A DNA stretch of 64,000 bases from Brienomyrus brachyistius (taxonomy: Eukaryota > Chordata > Actinopteri > Osteoglossiformes > Mormyridae). The stretch lies in the NCBI RefSeq assembly GCF_023856365.1, contig NC_064542.1:6565363-6629362 (forward strand), given 5' to 3'. The position numbers and the translations under genes are program-made. The notes under the pieces were generated by a model. It ran no database searches. It was not told the origin of the DNA and saw nothing but the letters and a program-made list of their open reading frames with translations. This document shows, one piece after another, positions 59,583-64,000 of this stretch. Numbering within the stretch: position 1 is the first letter of the stretch; every line of letters begins with the position of its first letter.

Positions 59583-61519
59583 GCACATATTTACTGTTTT
59601 TGCATATTAATCTGCTTATAAGTGTTGCTATTTTTGAGGAGTCTGCAGTAGATCTTATCAGTGTCACTGGACTGTCAGAAGGATATGGTTGTGACAGGCT
59701 TAACTGTGTGACTATATATACCTCTTCTTGTCTGTGTAGCTGGACTGTCATATGGATATGGTTGTGACAGGCTTACCTGTGTGACTATATAGCTCTTCTT
59801 GTCAGTGTCGCTGGACTTTCAGATGGATATGGTTCTGACAGGCTTACCTGTGTGACTATATAGCTCTTCTTGTCAGTGTCGCTGGACTTTCAGATGGATA
59901 TGGTTCTGACAGGCTTACCTGTATGACTATATAGCTCTTCTTGTAAGTGTAGCTGGATTGTCAGATGGATATGGTTGTGACAGGCTTCTCTGTGTGACTA
60001 TATAGCTCTTCTTGTCTGTGTAGCTGGACTGTCAGAGGGATATGGTTGTGACAGGCTTACCTGTGTGACTATATAGCTCTTCTTGTCAGTGTCGCTGGAC
60101 TGTCAGATGGATATGGTTGTGACAGGCTTCTCTGTGTGACTATATAGCTCTTCTTGTCAGTGTCGCTGGACTTTCAGATGGACATGGTTCTGACAGGCTT
60201 ACCTGTATGACTATATAGCTCTTCTTGTAAGTGTAGCTGGACTGTCAGATGGATATGGTTCTGACAGGCTTACCTGTATGACTATATAGCTCTTCTTGTA
60301 AGTGTAGCTGGACTGTCAGATGGATATGGTTGTGACAGGCTTACCTGTATGACTATATAGCTCTTCTTGTCAGTGTCGCTGGACTGTCAGATGGATATGG
60401 TTGTGACAGGCTTACCTGTGTGACGATATAGCTCTTTTTGTCAGTGTCGCTGGACTTTCAGATGGATATGGTTGACAGGCTTACCTGTGTGACTATATAG
60501 CTCTTCTTGTCAGTGTCGCTGGACTGTCAGATTGATATGGTTGTGACAGAGCACATATTTACTGTTTTTGCATATTAATCTGCTTATAAGTGTTGCTATT
60601 TTTGAGGAGTCTGCAGTAGATCTTATCAGTGTCACTGGACTGTCAGAAGGATATGGTTGTGACAGGCTTAACTGTGTGACTATATATACCTCTTCTTGTC
60701 TGTGTAGCTGGACTGTCATATGGATATGGTTGTGACAGGCTTACCTGTGTGACTATATAGCTCTTCTTGTCAGTGTCGCTGGACTTTCAGATGGATATGG
60801 TTCTGACAGGCTTACCTGTGTGACTATATAGCTCTTCTTGTCAGTGTCGCTGGACTTTCAGATGGATATGGTTCTGACAGGCTTACCTGTATGACTATAT
60901 AGCTCTTCTTGTAAGTGTAGCTGGACTGTCAGATGGATATGGTTGTGACAGGCTTCTCTGTGTGACTATATAGCTCTTCTTCTCTGTGTAGCTGGACTGT
61001 CAGAGGGATATGGTTGTGACAGGCTTACCTGTGTGACTATATAGCTCTTCTTGTCAGTGTCGCTGGACTGTCAGATGGATATGGTTGTGACAGGCTTCTC
61101 TGTGTGACTATATAGCTCTTCTTGTCAGTGTCGCTGGACTGTCAGATGGATATGGTTGTGACAGGCTTACCTGTGTGACTATATAGCTCTTCTTGTCACT
61201 GTCGCTTGACTGTCAGATGGATATGGTTGTGACAGGCTTACCTGTATGACTATATAGCTCTTCTTGTCAGTGTCACTGGACTGTCAGATGGATATGGTTG
61301 TGACAGGCTTACCTGTGTGACTATATAGCTCTTCTTGTCACTGTCGCTTGACTGTCAGATGGATATGGTTGTGACAGGCTTACCTGTGTGACGATATAGC
61401 TCTTTTTGTCACTGTCGCTGGACTTTCAGATGGATATGGTTGACAGGCTTACCTGTGTGACTATATAGCTCTTCTTGTCAGTGTCGCTGGACTGTCAGAT
61501 TGATATGGTTGTGACAGAG
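59583..61519. repeat. 968-bp higher-order repeat
   Basis: Insert modules at 59583, 60551 and 61519 are spaced exactly 968 bp. The first two blocks are nearly identical, including ATATATACCTCTTC and GTCATATGG variants that occur only there. Upstream, modules at 57367, 58475 and 59583 are spaced 1,108 bp. Confidence 0.8.
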
Positions 61520-64000
61520 CACATATTTACTGTTTTTGCATATTAATCTGCTTATAAGTGTTGCTATTTTTGAGGAGTCTGCAGTAGATCTTATCAGTGT
61601 CACTGGACTGTCAGAAGGACATGGTTGTGACAGGCTTACCTGTATGACTACATAGCTCTTCTTGACAGTGTCACTGGACTTTCAGATGGATATGGTTGTG
61701 ACAGGCTTACCTGTGTGACTATATAGCTCTTCTTGTCAGTGTAGCTGGACTGTCAGATGGATATGGTTGTGACAGGCTTACCTGTGTGACTATATAGCTC
61801 TTCTTGTCAGTGTCACTGGACTGTCAGATGGATATGGTTGTGACAGGCTTACCTGTGTGACTATATAGCTCTTCTTGTCACTGTCGCTTGACTGTCAGAT
61901 GGATATGGTTGTGACAGGCTTACCTGTGTGACGATATAGCTCTTTTTGTCAGTGTCGCTGGACTTTCAGATGGATATGGTTGACAGGCTTACCTGTGTGA
62001 CTATATAGCTCTTCTTGTCAGTGTCGCTGGACTGTCAGATTGATATGGTTGTGACAGAGCACATATTTACTGTTTTTGCATATTAATCTGCTTATAAGTG
62101 TTGCTATTTTTGAGGAGTCTGCAGTAGATCTTATCAGTGTCACTGGACTGTCAGAAGGATATGGTTGTGACAGGCTTAACTGTGTGATTATATAGCTCTT
62201 CTTGTCAGTGTCGCTGGACTTTCAGATGGATATGGTTCTGACAGGCTTACCTGTGTGACTATATAGCTCTTCTTGTCAGTGTCGCTGGACTTTCAGATGG
62301 ATATGGTTCTGACAGGCTTACCTGTATGACTATATAGCTCTTCTTGTAAGTGTAGCTGGACTGTCAGATGGATATGGTTGTGACAGGCTTACCTGTGTGA
62401 CGATATAGCTCTTTTTGTCAGTGTCGCTGGACTTTCAGATGGATATGGTTCTGACAGGCTTACCTGTGTGACTATATAGCTCTTCTTGTCAGTGTCGCTG
62501 GACTGTCAGATTGATATGGTTGTGACAGGCTTACCTGTGTGACTATATAGCTCTTCTTGTCACTGTCGCTTGACTGTCAGATAGATATGGTTGTGACAGG
62601 CTTACCTGTGTGACTATATAGCTCTTCTGGTCACTGTCGCTGGACTGTCAGATGGATATGGTTGTGACAGGCTTACCTGTATGACTATATAGCTCTTTTT
62701 GTCAGTGTCACTGGACTGTCAGATGGATATGGTTGTGACAGGCTTACCTGTATGACTATATAGCTCTTCTTGTAAGTGTAGTTGGACTGTCAGATGGATA
62801 TGGTTGTGACAGGCTTCTCTGTGTGACTATATAGCTCTTCTTGTCAGTGTAGCTGGACTGTCAGATGGATATGGTTGTGACAGGCTTACCTGTGTGACTA
62901 TATAGCTCTTCTTGTCAGTGTCACTGGACTGTCAGATGGATATGGTTGTGACAGGCTTACCTGTGTGACTATATAGCTCTTCTTGTCACTGTCGCTTGAC
63001 TGTCAGATGGATATGGTTGTGACAGGCTTACCTGTGTGACGATATAGCTCTTTTTGTCACTGTCGCTGGACTTTCAGATGGATATGGTTGACAGGCTTAC
63101 CTGTGTGACTATATAGCTCTTCTTGTCAGTGTCGCTGGACTGTCAGATTGATATGGTTGTGACAGAGCACATATTTACTGTTTTTGCATATTAATCTGCT
63201 TATAAGTGTTGCTATTTTTGAGGAGTCTGCAGTAGATCTTATCAGTGTCACTGGACTGTCAGAAGGACATGGTTGTGACAGGCTTACCTGTATGACTACA
63301 TAGCTCTTCTTGACAGTGTCACTGGACTTTCAGATGGATATGGTTGTGACAGGCTTACCTGTGTGACTATATAGCTCTTCTTGTAAGTGTAGCTGGACTG
63401 TCAGATGGATATGGTTGTGACAGGCTTACCTGTGTGACTATATAGCTCTTCTTGTCTGTGTAGCTGGACTGTCAGATGGATATGGTTGTGACAGGCTTAC
63501 CTGTGTGACTATATAGCTCTTCTTGTCAGTGTCGCTGGACTGTCAGATGGATATGGTTGTGACAGGCTTACCTGTATGACTATATAGCTCTTCTTGTAAG
63601 TGTAGCTGGACTGTCAGATGGATATGGTTCTGACAGGCTTACCTGTATGACTATATAGCTCTTCTTGTAAGTGTAGCTGGACTGTCAGATGGATATGGTT
63701 GTGACAGGCTTACCTGTATGACTATATAGCTCTTCTTGTCAGTGTCGCTGGACTGTCAGATGGATATGGTTGTGACAGGCTTACCTGTGTGACGATATAG
63801 CTCTTTTTGTCAGTGTCGCTGGACTTTCAGATGGATATGGTTGACAGGCTTACCTGTGTGACTATATAGCTCTTCTTGTCAGTGTCGCTGGACTGTCAGA
63901 TTGATATGGTTGTGACAGAGCACATATTTACTGTTTTTGCATATTAATCTGCTTATAAGTGTTGCTATTTTTGAGGAGTCTGCAGTAGATCTTATCAGTG

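Larger units (their letters stand above)
41446..64000. repeat. 71-bp satellite array with higher-order repeats (runs off the window)
   Basis: The monomer includes GACTATATAGCTCTTCTTGT, CAGTGTCGCTGGACTGTCAG and ATGGATATGGTTGTGACAGG. Successive AGCTCTTC starts at 41581, 41652 and 41723 give the exact 71-bp period, which continues for about 310 units. Monomers differ mainly at CAGTGT(CAC/CGC/AGC/TGC)TGG and at GTGTGAC versus GTATGAC. Eighteen copies of a longer variant with a 79-bp insert (GCATATATTTACTG or GCACATATTTACTG start) punctuate it. No gene is embedded; the two identical 69-codon minus frames at 59542 and 60510 are repeat artefacts. Confidence 0.97.

Noticed and set aside
59542..60719. 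Two identical 69-codon minus-strand frames
   Set aside because: They are copies of one higher-order satellite block 968 bp apart, not genes.
41446..64000. Possible CRISPR-like array
   Set aside because: Monomers are contiguous and near-identical over their whole length; there are no unique spacers, and the genome is vertebrate.

Overview
The window looks like a ray-finned fish (probably teleost) genomic segment. It carries two small four-exon helical cytokine genes, SINE, L1 and L2/CR1-type remnants typical of fish, foldback DNA elements and an exceptional amount of tandem repeat DNA. No prokaryotic features are present. Protein-coding sequence is sparse: two complete cytokine genes and the last codons of a third, unidentified gene at the left edge.

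Layout. (i) 1-93: possible C-terminal coding end of an unidentified protein with an IKQE SUMO-type motif, + strand. (ii) 2.5-8.85 kb: four different minisatellites (about 54-56, 81, 50 and 74-81 bp units, the last organised in a 231-bp higher-order repeat), plus a tRNA-type SINE. (iii) 9.6-11.14 kb, minus strand: a four-exon secreted cytokine gene of about 139 aa, all introns phase 0, best matched to the IL-3/IL-5/GM-CSF (IL-5) family. It has a foldback element in intron 1, a TATA-like box and an AU-rich 3' end. (iv) 13-36 kb: an inter-gene repeat landscape of tRNA-headed SINEs, LINE 3' fragments, an L1 split by a SINE, a hAT-like remnant, inverted repeats, a 63-bp minisatellite (18 units) and long (TA)n. 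It also contains a small cluster of CTCF-like motifs at 23.9-24.7 kb. (v) 37.3-38.7 kb, plus strand: a complete four-exon IL-4/IL-13-type cytokine gene with TATA box, AU-rich elements and poly(A) signal. (vi) 39.0-41.3 kb: two LINE reverse-transcriptase remnants. (vii) 41.45 kb to the right edge: about 22.5 kb of a 71-bp satellite with nested higher-order repeats.

How it fits together. The two cytokine genes are divergently oriented, as human IL5 (minus) and IL13/IL4 (plus) are, so the window looks like a fish counterpart of the type-2 cytokine locus. The RAD50 gene that separates IL5 from IL13 in mammals is not visible between them; repeats fill the 26 kb instead. The strongest candidate for something under-described is the IL-5-family-like gene beside IL-4/13. 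The strongest structural curiosity is the 71-bp satellite with its duplicated 25-bp internal micro-inversion. All family assignments are from reading translated exons by eye; no database search was possible.
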